47,243 nt of DNA, taken from assembly GCA_938049225.1 (NCBI GenBank), contig CALICM010000025.1, positions 1-47,243 on the forward strand, given 5' to 3'. The stretch's first letter is position 1. Each line of letters begins with the position of its first letter. The notes under the pieces were generated by a model. That model ran no database searches, was not told the DNA's origin, and saw only the letters and a program-made list of their open reading frames with translations. Below are positions 9,040-18,900 of the stretch, piece after piece. The position numbers and the translations under genes are program-made. Origin of the DNA: an uncultured Paracoccaceae bacterium (lineage in GTDB: Bacteria > Pseudomonadota > Alphaproteobacteria > Rhodobacterales > Rhodobacteraceae).

Positions 9040-10251
9040 TCAAGCCACCTCCGCCCGGGGGCGGAACACGAACCATATGAGCACACCCCCCGCCAGCACC
9101 AGGAGGGGCAGCATCGCGATGTTCACCGCCGTCCAGCCCTGCACCGCATCCCCGCCCGAGCAATTCATCAGCAAGCCGGACGAGAAGGACGCGACCGTCA
9201 CCATCCCGAACACCGCGAAATCGTTCATCCCTTGCACGCGCCCCCGTTCCTCGGGGGAATGGGCGGCGGAAAGCATGGTCGTGGCGCCAATAAATCCGAA
9301 ATTCCACCCCAGCCCCAACAGCGTCAGTGTCACGTAAAAATTCCAAAGCTCCACGCCGCTGATCGCCACCACGCCCGCGATGCCCAATAAAGTCAGCCCG
9401 GTGCCGATGATCCGCTCTACCCCAAAGCGGGCGATCAGATGTCCGGTAAAGAACGAGGGCGCGAACATCGCCAGCACATGGGCTGCGACAATGTCGGATG
9501 CATTGTTCACGGTGAACCCGCAGCCCACGACCGCCAGAGGAGTCGAGGTCATCACCAGGTTCATCAAGGCGTAAGCCACCATCGCACAAATCATCGCGAC
9601 CGCGATCTGCGGTTCGCGCAGCAGCGCCATGCGCGACCGCCCCGCAGGGCCCCCCGGGACCGGCGCAGGCGGTTTGGGGATCTTCAGAAAGGCAAAGATC
9701 AGCACGCCCAGCACATTCAGCGCGACAATCGCCAGATAGCCGCCCGCAAAAGGGATCGGGTCGGTCATCTCGCCCGTCAGTTTCACCAATTGCGGGCCGA
9801 TAATGGCCGAGGCCAAGCCGCCCGCCATCACCAGAGAAATCGCCTTGGGCCGATATCCAGCCGAGGCCGTATCGACAGCGGCAAATCGATAAAACCCCTG
9901 TGCCGCCATATAGATACCGGTTCCAATGGATCCGGTCAAAAACAGCGGGAACGACCCGTAGTACAGCCCCGCCGCACTCAGCAGCCCGCCCAGGGCCCCG
10001 CCGGCGGCCCCGACCACGAAGCCCGCGCGCCGCCCATGCGTTTGCATATAGCTCGACAGGGCAGGGGCGGCGAACATCGTGGTCAGCACGATCAGCGAGA
10101 TCGGCAGCGTCGCGAAACATTTCACCGGGCTCAGCACTTGGCCCGACAGGCCCCCCAGCACAAAGCTGATCGGCATTTGCGCGCCCAGAAAAGCTTGTGC
10201 GCAGACAAGCACAATCACATTGCGGCGGGCCAGGCTGTCATCTTGGGTCAT
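9040..10251 (-). CDS. MFS transporter
   Basis: A 403-residue inner membrane protein with about twelve hydrophobic helices in two halves separated by a basic loop (GRSRMALLREPQ). It is a major facilitator superfamily transporter; the substrate is unknown. The start was placed at MTQDDSLARRN, where the N-terminal helix begins. A longer reading would add about 84 non-membrane residues overlapping the divergent glycosylase gene. Only 28 bases separate it from that gene, so the two promoters must overlap. Confidence 0.85.
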   Translation of the reverse strand: MTQDDSLARRNVIVLVCAQAFLGAQMPISFVLGGLSGQVLSPVKCFATLPISLIVLTTMFAAPALSSYMQTHGRRAGFVVGAAGGALGGLLSAAGLYYGSFPLFLTGSIGTGIYMAAQGFYRFAAVDTASAGYRPKAISLVMAGGLASAIIGPQLVKLTGEMTDPIPFAGGYLAIVALNVLGVLIFAFLKIPKPPAPVPGGPAGRSRMALLREPQIAVAMICAMVAYALMNLVMTSTPLAVVGCGFTVNNASDIVAAHVLAMFAPSFFTGHLIARFGVERIIGTGLTLLGIAGVVAISGVELWNFYVTLTLLGLGWNFGFIGATTMLSAAHSPEERGRVQGMNDFAVFGMVTVASFSSGLLMNCSGGDAVQGWTAVNIAMLPLLVLAGGVLIWFVFRPRAEVA

Positions 10252-10279
10252 GCCTTTGCAATGGCACCGGGGGCGGCTA

Positions 10280-10939
10280 ATGTCCAGAAATGAGCCGCGA
10301 GGATTTGTGACCACCGCCATTCTGAACACTGATGCCGACATCGCCCGCGGTGTCGCTTGGTTGGTCTCGGCCGACCCCGGCCTCGCCCGCGCGGCGGCCG
10401 CCACCGGCCCCGTGCGCTTGCGCCGCCGTCCGCCCGGATTTGCGGCGGTTCTGACGACGATTATGGGACAACAGGTTTCGGTCGCCTCGGCCACGGCGAT
10501 CATGCAACGGCTCGAAGATGCGGGCTTGACCCGCCAAGACCGCGTGCGGGGCTGCCGGGAAGACGACCTGCGCGCCTGTGGCCTGTCGCGCCAGAAAATC
10601 CGCTATGCCCTGGAACTGGCCGAGAGTGGCATCGATTTTGATGCGCTTCCCGACCTGCCCGACGATCAGGTGATCAAAACCCTGACTGCCGTGCCGGGCA
10701 TCGGCCAATGGACGGCCGAGATCTATGTGATGTTTTCGCTGGGGCGTCCCGACACTTTCGCCGCCGGCGATTTGGCCCTGCAGGAGGCCGCCCGGCTGAC
10801 CCATGATCTGCCCGCCCGTCCGACCGAGAAGGCGTTGCGGCAGATGGCCGAGGCCTGGGCGCCGTGGCGGACGGTTGCGGCCACGCTGCTTTGGCAATAT
10901 TACGCGGTCGTCAAGTCGCGCGAAGGAATAAGCACATGA
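10280..10939 (+). CDS. DNA-3-methyladenine glycosylase, AlkA type
   Basis: A 219-residue HhH-GPD base excision repair glycosylase that removes alkylated purines. The substrate-pocket helix GFAAVLTTIMGQQVSV (51-68) and the helix-hairpin-helix LTAVPGIGQWTAEIY (about 135-149) are present. The catalytic Asp164 lies in FAAGDLALQE. It is shorter than E. coli AlkA because the N-terminal antiparallel domain is missing, as in many bacterial homologues. The start is ATG 10280, or less likely GTG 10307. The stop overlaps the esterase start as ATGA. Confidence 0.87.
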   Translation: MSRNEPRGFVTTAILNTDADIARGVAWLVSADPGLARAAAATGPVRLRRRPPGFAAVLTTIMGQQVSVASATAIMQRLEDAGLTRQDRVRGCREDDLRACGLSRQKIRYALELAESGIDFDALPDLPDDQVIKTLTAVPGIGQWTAEIYVMFSLGRPDTFAAGDLALQEAARLTHDLPARPTEKALRQMAEAWAPWRTVAATLLWQYYAVVKSREGIST

Positions 10940-11595
10940 GCCCGCTTTCCGGCCCCAGCCGCCCCGCTGCCAGCGGTACGGCCACCTCGAATGTTGTGTT
11001 CCTGCATGGCTATGGCGCGGATGGCAATGACCTGCTGGGCCTGGCCGAACCCCTGGCGCCGCATCTGCCGGACACGGCCTTTTTCGCCCCCAACGCGCCG
11101 GATCGATGCGGGATGAACCCGATGGGATATCAATGGTTCTCGATCCCGCGCATGGACGGTTCGACCGAAGCGCAGGCGGTCGCGGGCATGCTGGCCGCCG
11201 CGCAAGCGCTGAACGCCTGGCTGGATACGTTGATGACGGATACTGGGCTTGGCGCGGAGCGCACTGTGCTGGTCGGCTTCTCGCAGGGCACGATGATCAG
11301 CCTGCAAGTGGCGCCGCGCCGGGCGGAGCCATTGGCCGGTGTCGTCGGCTTCTCGGGGCGTTTGATCCAGCCCGATCTGCTGGCGGCCGAGGTGGTTTCC
11401 AAACCGCCCGTCCTGTTGATCCATGGCGATCAAGATGATGTGGTGCCGCCGGCCCATTTGCCCGAGGCGTCCGAGGCGCTGATGGCGGCTGGATTTCAGG
11501 TGGCCACCCATGTCTCGCCCGGCATGGGGCATGGGATCGCGCCTGATGGGCTGGGCCTGGCCTTGGGCTTTATCCACGAGCGCTTGGGCCTGTGA
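10936..11595 (+). CDS. Alpha/beta hydrolase, phospholipase/carboxylesterase family
   Basis: A 219-residue serine hydrolase of the phospholipase/carboxylesterase (acyl-protein thioesterase-like) family. The oxyanion region is FLHGYGADGND and the nucleophile Ser116 sits in GFSQG. The acid Asp168 is in HGDQDDVVP and His199 is in GMGHG. No signal peptide is seen, so it acts in the cytoplasm. The ATG overlaps the glycosylase stop. Cotranscription with a DNA repair enzyme does not by itself indicate its substrate. Confidence 0.87.
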   Translation: MSPLSGPSRPAASGTATSNVVFLHGYGADGNDLLGLAEPLAPHLPDTAFFAPNAPDRCGMNPMGYQWFSIPRMDGSTEAQAVAGMLAAAQALNAWLDTLMTDTGLGAERTVLVGFSQGTMISLQVAPRRAEPLAGVVGFSGRLIQPDLLAAEVVSKPPVLLIHGDQDDVVPPAHLPEASEALMAAGFQVATHVSPGMGHGIAPDGLGLALGFIHERLGL

Positions 11596-11698
11596 AGGCC
11601 GTGCTGGCGCGCTATCTTGCCCGCCAAACGTTGTGAAACTGTAGCCGCTCTGTGGCACATCTTGGGTAAAAGAGCTTGCGGGCGCATAATGTTGAGTG

Positions 11699-11726
11699 TT
11701 GCGTCACCCGCTGCCCGATATATAGT
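11699..11726 (+). promoter_or_regulatory. Candidate sigma-70 promoter for the HNH gene
   Basis: TTGCGT at 11699-11704 and TATAGT at 11721-11726 are separated by 16 bases and lie about 60 bases before the start codon of the HNH nuclease gene. The 189-base gap upstream of that gene has no other coding signal. This is a match by eye only. Confidence 0.35.
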
Positions 11727-11784
11727 CGGCGGCACGGGAGCCCCAATCGATGGGCGGTCGCGAAGACAAGGAAACGGGTTAACC

Positions 11785-12369
11785 ATGGAAGCGGTGCACC
11801 AACCAAGCTTTATTCGGCAACCGGCCGGGTCGCGGGATCACCCCGCGCTGGTGTTGAACGCAGATTACCGCCCGTTGAGCTATCTGCCGCTGTCACTATG
11901 GCCCTGGCAGGAGGCGGTGAAGGCTGCGTTTCTGGACCGGGTGATGGTGTTGTCGGAATATGACGAGGTCGTCCGTTCGCCCTCGATGGAGATCCGCATC
12001 CCCTCGGTTGTGGTCCTGAAAGACTATGTCAAACCGGCGCGGGTGGCGGCTTTCACACGGTTCAACCTGTTCTTGCGCGACGAGTTCACCTGTCAATATT
12101 GCGGGGCCAAAGGCGATATGACCTTTGATCACGTGTTGCCGCGCGCGCGTGGTGGGCGCACAACCTGGGAGAACGTGGTTGCCGCATGCGGCCCTTGCAA
12201 CCTGCGCAAAGGCTCGAAAACGCTGAAACAGTGCAACATGCACCTGCGAAAAAAGCCGCGAATACCGCAGCCAGGTGAGCTGCAAAACACCGGCCGGAAA
12301 TTCCCGCCCAACCATCTGCACGACAGTTGGATGGACTATCTCTATTGGGACGCCGAACTGGACGCTTAA
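11785..12369 (+). CDS. HNH endonuclease
   Basis: A 194-residue protein with a C-terminal HNH nuclease domain. Zinc ligands are CQYC (Cys103, Cys106) and CGPC (Cys135, Cys138). The catalytic His116 is in TFDHVLPRARGG and Asn130 in WENVVAAC. The N-terminal half (ALVLNADYRPLSYLPLSLWPWQEAV) is the conserved segment of a widespread single-copy alphaproteobacterial HNH family, whose role is not established. The start ATG was chosen because that segment follows directly; longer frames run into the leader. A strong hairpin follows the stop. Confidence 0.87.
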   Translation: MEAVHQPSFIRQPAGSRDHPALVLNADYRPLSYLPLSLWPWQEAVKAAFLDRVMVLSEYDEVVRSPSMEIRIPSVVVLKDYVKPARVAAFTRFNLFLRDEFTCQYCGAKGDMTFDHVLPRARGGRTTWENVVAACGPCNLRKGSKTLKQCNMHLRKKPRIPQPGELQNTGRKFPPNHLHDSWMDYLYWDAELDA

Positions 12370-12393
12370 GCGCTGTGCCTCTGACCAAAATGA

Positions 12394-12420
12394 GCCCCCG
12401 CAAAGCGGGGGCACACCTTT
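12394..12420 (+). terminator. Rho-independent terminator after the HNH gene
   Basis: GCCCCCGC, loop AAA, then GCGGGGGC (12394-12412), followed by ACACCTTTTC. It lies 24 bases after the HNH stop and serves plus-strand transcription. The T tract is short, so strength is uncertain. Confidence 0.65.
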
Positions 12421-12425
12421 TCAAA

Positions 12426-12453
12426 CCCCGACCACTCTTCCGAGTGGTCGGGG
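12426..12453 (-). terminator. 12-bp perfect hairpin, likely terminator for the TerB-like gene
   Basis: CCCCGACCACTC, loop TTCC, then GAGTGGTCGGGG form a perfect 12-pair stem. On the minus strand it is followed by TTTGAAAAGG, so it can end transcription of the convergent TerB-like gene. With the preceding hairpin it forms a back-to-back terminator. Confidence 0.6.
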
Positions 12454-12470
12454 CCCGTGGCGCAAAAACT

Positions 12471-12506
12471 CCACTTTGTCCCTTAAATATCCCCGCCGGA
12501 GGCATC
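12471..12506 (+). repeat. Dispersed intergenic repeat, copy 2
   Basis: The sequence begins CCACTTTGTCCCTT and continues AAATATCCCCGCCGGAGGC, then ATC. It differs from the copy at 5811 by only two bases over 36. It lies between the convergent HNH and TerB-like genes, 10 bases from the TerB-like stop. Confidence 0.85.
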
Positions 12507-12516
12507 GACGGTTGCC

Positions 12517-12975
12517 CTATACCCCGCCGTTCGCCGTGCCTGGCGACATTGCCCGCTGCCGGGCCAGCCCGCTGTCCACGTCGTTGACGCCGAGTAGTTT
12601 CGCGGCCAAGCGCAGAAACGCGTTCTCAGCGTGATCTCGTTCGTTGTCGGCCAGAACGACCCGCCACAGCGCCTCGATGATCGCGCTGCGTTCCTGGTAG
12701 GGCACGCCGTCTTTGATGGCTTTGGTCAAGCGAACAGTATCACCAACCTCGGCCTCCAAAGCTTCACCCTCTAGCCTGAGAGCCGCCGCCCCGGATGGGG
12801 TAAGGCCATAGCGATCCGCGAGGGTTGCGTCGATACTCGCGATCTCGCTGGCCGCGTAAACATCGTCGATCTTGGCCAGACGTACCAGAAGGGCCGCTAG
12901 AGACAAACGATAGTCGGCTTGTGCATCGGGCTGCGGGGCGGCCCCGGTCAGGCGGTTCAGCAGATCAGCAAACAT
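12517..12975 (-). CDS. TerB-like (tellurite resistance domain) protein
   Basis: A 152-residue helical cytoplasmic protein resembling the TerB family. The repeated pattern LAALLVRLAKIDDVYAASEIASIDATLADRYGL, followed after a spacer by IIEALWRVVLADNERDHAENAFLRLAAKLLGV, contains the acidic helix pairs (KIDD, LADNE) typical of the fold. Stand-alone TerB proteins of this size are common in proteobacteria and need not confer tellurite resistance. The gene lies 12 bases downstream of pyrG on the same strand and may share its message. Confidence 0.7.
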   Translation of the reverse strand: MFADLLNRLTGAAPQPDAQADYRLSLAALLVRLAKIDDVYAASEIASIDATLADRYGLTPSGAAALRLEGEALEAEVGDTVRLTKAIKDGVPYQERSAIIEALWRVVLADNERDHAENAFLRLAAKLLGVNDVDSGLARQRAMSPGTANGGV

Positions 12976-15900
12976 CTCGCCACCCTCTCAAACTAAGCGC
13001 GATTGCTCCAACGCGGCCCGTACGAAATCGCGAAACAGCGGGTGCGGGGCGAAGGGCTTTGATTTCAGTTCGGGGTGAAACTGCACGCCGATAAACCATG
13101 GGTGGTCCTTGATCTCGACAATTTCGGGCAGTCGGCCATCGGGGGACATGCCCGAAAAGCACAGGCCTGCGGCCTCGAGCTTTTCGCGGTATTTGATATC
13201 GACCTCGTACCGGTGTCTGTGCCGCTCGGAGATCGCGGTATCGCCGTAGATCTGCGCCACCTGACTGTTGTCTGTCAGCACGGCATTGTAAGCCCCCAGC
13301 CGCATCGTCCCGCCTTTGTCATCCGCGGTGGTGCGCTGCACGGTTCGGTTGCCTTCGACCCATTCTTTTAGATGATAGACCACAGGTTCGAAGCGTTTCA
13401 CACCCGCCTCGTGGTCGAATTCTTCCGAGCCCGCGTTTGCCAGCCCCGCCAGATCCCGCGCAGCTTCGATCACCGCCATTTGCATGCCGAGGCAAATCCC
13501 CAGATAGGGAACTTTGTGATCGCGGGCAAAGGCTGCCGCGCGGATCTTGCCCTCGGTCCCGCGCTCGCCAAAGCCGCCGGGCACCAGGATGGCGTCATAG
13601 CCTTCAAGAAGAGGGGCCACGTCCTTGTCCTGCTCGAAAACCTCGGCGTCCAGCCATTCGGCGCGGACCTTGACCCGGTTCGCCATGCCGCCATGGGTCA
13701 ATGCCTCGGCAATCGACTTATAGGCATCTTCGAGCTGAGTGTATTTGCCGACGATCGCTACCCGCACCTCGCCTTCGGGGTTATAGACCCTGTCCGCGAC
13801 ATCTTCCCATACCTTCAGGTTCGGTTGGGGCGCGGGTGAGATACCGAAAGCGTCGAGCACCGCTTGATCCAGCCCCGCTTGGTGATAGGCCAGCGGGGCC
13901 TCGTAGATCGATTTCAGATCCAAGGCTGCGATCACGCTGTCGGGCCGCACGTTGCAGAACAGCGCCAGCTTGTCGCGCTCTTTCTCGGGGATCGGCCGCT
14001 CGGACCGGCAGACCAGCACATCCGGTGCCAGACCGATCGAGCGCAACTCTTTGACCGAGTGTTGTGTCGGTTTGGTCTTCAGCTCGCCGCTGGCCGCGAT
14101 GAAGGGCAGCAACGTGAGATGCATGAAAATACATTGCCCGCGTGGCTTGTCCTGGGCGAACTGCCGAATCGCCTCGAAGAACGGCAGACCCTCGATATCG
14201 CCGACGGTGCCGCCGATCTCGCACAGCATGAAATCGACCTCGTTCTCGCCGATCCGTATGAAATCCTTAATTTCGTCCGTGACGTGTGGGATCACCTGGA
14301 TGGTCTTGCCCAGATAGTCCCCGCGCCGCTCTTTCTCGAGCACGGTCGAATAGATCCGCCCTGAGCTGATCGAATCCGTCGCCCGCGCTGCGACGCCGGT
14401 GAACCGCTCGTAATGGCCCAGGTCTAGATCTGTCTCGGCGCCATCGTCAGTGACAAACACCTCGCCATGTTCAAACGGGCTCATCGTGCCCGGATCGACG
14501 TTCAAATACGGGTCGAGCTTACGCAGGCGCACCGAATACCCGCGCGCTTGCAGCAGCGCGCCCAAGGCGGCCGAAGCCAAGCCCTTGCCCAGGCTGGACA
14601 CAACACCACCGGTGATAAAGATAAACCGCGCCATGGTTTCCAGCGCCTCCCCGTGCGCGGGCGTTGCCGCCAAATTATTGTGCTCCACGGGGGGCCATAG
14701 TAACCAGACTCTCGCCCGGTCGACAACCCATCAGACGCAACATCCTGTGGAAAATACAAAGGGAGTAACCAGCGGTTGCCCCTTTTTACCCTGCGCCCGC
14801 AATCACTCGCTGGGCGGTACCGCAGGTCCATCGGTGGCTGCGGGCGGGGTCAGATCCCCGCCCAACGCAGGCGGCAAAGCAGGCGAGGTCGGTGGCGTCA
14901 GCGCCCCATCTTCGTCACTGAGCCGTTCGATCACCGACCCGCCAGAGGCATTCTGCGTCGCGAAATAGGTCAGCGTTAGGCTGGTCAGGATGAACCCGAT
15001 CGCCAGTATCCAGGTGAATTTCGCCATGGGACTGGCCGGTGGCCGCCCCGAGACGCTGCCGCCCCCGCCGCCAATACCCAAACCGCCGCCTTCCGAGCGC
15101 TGCAGCAGCACCGACAGGATTAGCGCTAGCGCCAGCAGTAGATGCACGGTCAGGATGATATTTTCCATGGGTCGCGAGGTCTCTCGGCAGCGTTCAAGGG
15201 CTCAGGCGCGCGGTCTAGCGCAATAGCTGTGGGGTGTCGATGGGCAATTCAAGCCCGGCTCACTCGCTGGTCGGCTCCACATCGTCCACGTCCAGCTGAC
15301 CGGACAGACGCCGCCGGATAATCGACCAACTCAGACCCACACCCATAATGAATGACAAGGCGATGAGGCCGATCCACGTCAGCGCTGTTGGGTTCTCGAA
15401 ACTGATCCAACCCCAGTCCCACAGGACCCATAAAACCGCCCCGACCAGGGCCACCACCAGCCCAATGCCGATATAGCCAATGGATCTGAACGTCGCGCGG
15501 AAAAAGATGATATAGCCGACCAACAGCACCAGCCCGAAAAGCGCCACCATTGGTGTCGAGGTGTCCCAATTGTTCTGCGCCCAGCGGTAATAGTTCAGCG
15601 AGGTCGGGTTAAACGTCACCAAGACCAGGAACAGGGCTGCCGCCCAGCGGATCAAAAAGGCTCTGCCCATCGTAAACTCCTCGATAACCTGTCTGTTGTC
15701 ATTTCTACTACCCGGCGAAACGTCCGGGCGCTAGCCAAACACGACCGCAGGGCGAAACAATGGCAAATTCGAAGCTGCCGGAGTGTACTTTTGACCCTAA
15801 ACATCGCGCATCCGGTGTAGATCCCTCAGAACGGTATAAACGCGATCAATGGTTCCCCGCACTTCCGGTATGAACCGCTCCTGTGCATGGGTGACCAGCC

Positions 15901-18900
15901 ATTGATCATGTTGCAGCTCGTCAATTAACGGTGTGACTTGCAGCAGCCCGGGCGTGCGATCCCCAACAAATGTCGGCAGAACCACGCAGGCTGCCCCAGC
16001 CAGTGCCAGGTCCAGCGCATTGCGCGGCGTGGTCACCTCAAGACAATCGCCGGGCTCCTTATGGGCGGCGACCCATTGCGCCGAAGGGGTCTTGCCCATC
16101 ACCCGCGCCCATAGGACCGGCCGTGCGCCGGTCGCATAGCCTGCGAAGCGGACCTGCCCGACCCTCCGACAGGCCAGTCCCAATTGCTCGGGCCTATGAT
16201 TGCGGATGCCGATCACCGCTTCGCGCCGGGCAATGTCCAACACGTGATCCGCCGCGATAAACCGTAAACGCGTGTCGCGGCGCGGCCCCAAGATCTGGTC
16301 GGCCGCGTCGCAGAGAACACGGGTCATCCAGGTCCCGGCCGAAATCCTGATCAGCGGTCTGCCGTCGCGCCGTGCGCTTTGCGTTAGCGGGTCGATCTGG
16401 GTTTCAAGGGCGGTGATCTTTGTCAGGAACGCCGCGCCCGCCTCGGTCAGGTCGTAACCGCGGGGCAGGCGCTGAAACAGCTCGGCCCCAACGGCGGTCT
16501 CTAACGCCAGCATCCTTCGGCCTAACGTCGGTGGACTTTTCCCCGTTGCTTGCGCCGCTACGGCCAATCCGCCGCCGCGCGCCACGGCCAGAAAGAGCCG
16601 CAGGTCGTCCCAATCCAAATTCGTTTCATTCATGAAATGACCTTTACAATAGATTTCATGGAAACGGCAATTGTCCTGCCGCATGCTCCCCCGGTGACCA
16701 CATCAAAGGGAGTTTCGCGATGAACCTGCTTGGAACCGACATACCGCCCCTAGGCATGGGCGGTTGGCCCATTGGGGGGCCGTTTTTTCGCGGCGAGCAG
16801 CCCCTGGGCTATGCGAACGCCGAGGATGGCATGTCCATCCGCACGATCCATGCGGCCCTCGACGCGGGCATTCGGCTTTTCGATACGGCCGCTGTTTACG
16901 GCGCGGGGCATTCGGAGCGTCTGCTGGGCCAGGCGCTGAAACGCCGTCCCGAGGCATTGGTGATCACCAAAATCGGGCTCCGCTTTGACGAGGCAACCAA
17001 GCAGTTGTTGGGGGAGGAGGTCGACCCCAACGCTGTTGGTCCGGCCATTGACCGTTGTCTCAAACGCCTGGACCGCGACTGCATCGATGTCCTGCTATTG
17101 CATCCAAATGACCTGTCCATCGCCCAAGCGGGTCCGATCTTTGATCAAATGGCGCTGGCGCTTGAGGTTGGAAAGATACGGTCCTTTGGATGGAGCACCG
17201 ATTTCCCTGATCGCGCTGTGGCAATGGCCGGGCGCGAGGGGTTTGTCGGCGTTCAACATGCGATGAACGTGTTTTTCGATGTGCCCACGATCCAGGGCGT
17301 CGTCGAGCAGCACGCGCTGACCGCCTTTATTCGGTCCCCATTGGCGATGGGCCTTCTGACTGGCAAGTTCGACGCGAACTCAGTCTTGCCAAGCGATGAT
17401 ATCCGTTCGACCAACGAGCCCTGGCGCGGTTATTTCACCGATGCCAAGGTCGAGCAGCCCTATTTGGATATGCTGGATGCGCTGCGCGACTTGTTGCAAA
17501 CCGACGGGCGCACGCTGTCGCAGGGCGCGCTTTGCTGGTTGATGGCGAAATCACCGCGCAACATCCCGCTTCCCGGTGCACGAACGGTGGCGCAAATACA
17601 AGACAACGCTGGCGCCCTTGACCACGGTCCACTGCCGTCCGAGGTAATGGCCCAGATCGAGGCCGTGATGAAACGCCCGCCCGAGGAGCTGCCGCGCGCG
17701 CGGTGAGTCCAATGGGGCGCGTTTGTCTTTGATTTCATGTTGTTACATGGGATATCACCGCGAAACCCTATGGTATCGTCGCTTTTTCAGGGTATACCCA
17801 GCCGACCATAAGACAAGAATCAGGCTCTTTTCCTGGGCCAAAACTTCGGAGGTTCCCTATGAAACTGCTTCGCTTCGGTCCCAAAGGCGCTGAAAAACCT
17901 GGCTGCCTGGCCCCGGATGGCACGATCCGCGATCTCTCCTCCGTCACTTCTGATTTCCAAGGCGATTCGGTTTCGGTCGAGGCCTTGGCGAAACTGGCCC
18001 AACAAGATCTTGCGGCCCTTCCGGCGGTGCCCGCCGAGACCCGTCTGGGCGCGGCCCTGGCGGATGTCCCGAATTTTCACTGTGTGGGCCTGAATTACGC
18101 CAAACATGCCGCCGAATCCGGGGCCGAACCCCCGGCCGAGCCGGTGCTCTTTGGCAAAGCCTCGACCGCCCTGTCCGGGCCTTTTGACCCGGTGGTTTTG
18201 CCCGAAGGGGCTGAAAAAGGCGATTGGGAGGTCGAACTGGGCGTCGTGATCGGCCGCGAGGCCTCTTACGTTTCCGAAGCGGATGCGCTGTCTTATGTCT
18301 CGGCCTATTGCACGATTAATGATGTTTCGGAACGGGAGTTTCAGCTGCACCGTGGTGGGACTTGGACCAAGGGCAAATCCGCGCCCACGTTCGGGCCCCT
18401 GGGGCCTTGGTTGGTCACCGCCGACGAGATCCCCGATCCGCAAGCGCTGGGGTTATGGACGAAAGTCAATGGTCAGGTGATGCAGAACTCCTCAACCTCG
18501 GACATGATTTTCAGCATCGCCGAGATCGTGAGTTATATGTCCCGCTTCATGCTGTTGCGTGTTGGCGATGTCATTGCCACTGGAACGCCCGAGGGTGTTG
18601 GCATGGGGCAGAAACCGCCACGCTATCTGAAGCCGGGCGATGTGATGGAATTGGAGGTCGAAGGCCTGGGCGCGCAACGGCAGGAGGTTGTGGCTTTTCC
18701 TGGCTAAAGGTGGCCCCGTACCGGGGCCAAGTTTTTTATCCCCCAGGCCTGCTTGCGCAGGCCCGGGGCCCCGCCGCCGGTTTCGCCGTGGTGTGGGGGC
18801 TTTGGCGGCTGCGCCGATGGGGCGGTGGTGTTTGGGTATTTTAGGGCATTGGACGGTTGAGACACACCGGCCCCCGGGTTCAGTTCACCGGGGTGATCAG